In this document: in pieces, positions 63,891-64,000 of the stretch
Layout of the letters: each line of letters opens with the position of its first letter
Position numbering within the stretch: the first letter of the stretch is position 1
DNA from: Chryseobacterium sp. SSA4.19
GTDB taxonomy: Bacteria > Bacteroidota > Bacteroidia > Flavobacteriales > Weeksellaceae
DNA length: 64,000 nucleotides
Assembly (NCBI RefSeq): GCF_022601875.1
Contig: NZ_JAKVIP010000008.1
Location: 98,689-162,688, forward strand
Direction: 5' to 3'
Translations under genes and position numbers: made by a program
The notes under the pieces: model-generated
Seen by the model: the letters and a program-made list of their open reading frames with translations, nothing else
Databases searched by the model: none
Told to the model about the DNA's origin: nothing

Positions 63891-64000
63891 CCAGAAGTAC
63901 CGTCATACCTACTCTATAATAGTGAAGTTGTTTAAACTTATTTATAAAAAAAAGTTCCGAGAAAATTAGCAATTTTGGATTGCAATTTAAAAGACTAATA

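Noticed and set aside
1..64000. CRISPR arrays, tRNA/rRNA genes, insertion sequences, integrases
   Set aside because: I found no regularly spaced repeats, no cloverleaf or rRNA-like sequence and no transposase or integrase-like protein among the frames read.

Overview
The window looks like the chromosome of a Chryseobacterium-type member of the Flavobacteriia (Bacteroidota). The reasons are a low-GC sequence, no Shine-Dalgarno sites, many start-proximal TAnnTTTG promoter boxes with TTG/TTTG about 18-21 bp upstream, type IX secretion (T9SS) type B C-terminal domains, a Bacteroidota-type (T6SSiii) VgrG, ECF-sigma/DUF4252 and GIN-domain genes, the alternative GlmU-like protein and a type-B L31. 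I saw no rRNA, tRNA, CRISPR array or insertion sequence.

Region 1 (1-10.3 kb) is a type VI secretion cargo island. It holds the end of a vgrG with an apparent frameshift near 55-85, an L,D-transpeptidase-like effector gene broken by an in-frame TAA at 1388, and a small two-helix membrane protein that may be its immunity factor. An unknown protein follows, then a 1427-residue PAAR-like (DUF4280) giant that ends in two peptidoglycan hydrolase domains (GH19-like and a TIGR02594-type Cys peptidase/amidase). Two tandem paralogous exported proteins come last and are good candidates for double immunity.

Region 2 (10.4-22.5 kb) is a surface-glycan locus bracketed by two MACPF lipoproteins. An eight-gene rightward operon runs rocD, GT2, polysaccharide deacetylase, GT2, CgeB-like, GT, CgeB-like, GT4. 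A leftward GT2 with its own promoter follows, and a mannose-6-phosphate isomerase-type cupin lies just beyond. The arrangement resembles Bacteroides, where MACPF antimicrobial toxins (BSAPs) sit beside LPS glycosyltransferases. It is my best candidate for an undescribed system here.

Region 3 (22.6-42.1 kb) contains gltX and accA, then a roughly 14-kb block of rightward genes: tsf, three tandem 100-kDa-class IgGFc-like T9SS type B proteins, a CarboxypepD_reg-like protein, two DUF6759-like proteins and trmB. It ends at the leftward rplM-rpsI-rpsB operon. tsf normally follows rpsB. Its position at the far end of the block on the opposite strand, with related DUF6759-like genes at both edges, fits an inversion.

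Region 4 (42.3-64 kb) is mostly housekeeping: icmF (fused acyl-CoA mutase), a Dph6-like ATPase, a PadR regulator with its membrane-protein partner and a decayed paralogue, ruvC, a DUF4407 protein, guaB, an ECF sigma operon, a GlmU-like protein, rpmE2, a beta-helix lipoprotein, a small membrane protein, a MazG-like protein, aroA, an SDR and an Omp85-like barrel protein that begins with TTG right after an interspersed inverted repeat.

In several genes the longest frame begins at the TTG of the TAnnTTTG promoter box. I moved those starts to the first downstream ATG (rocD, gltX, icmF, DUF4407). For padR I moved the start to a downstream TTG, because the upstream ATG lies inside the promoter.
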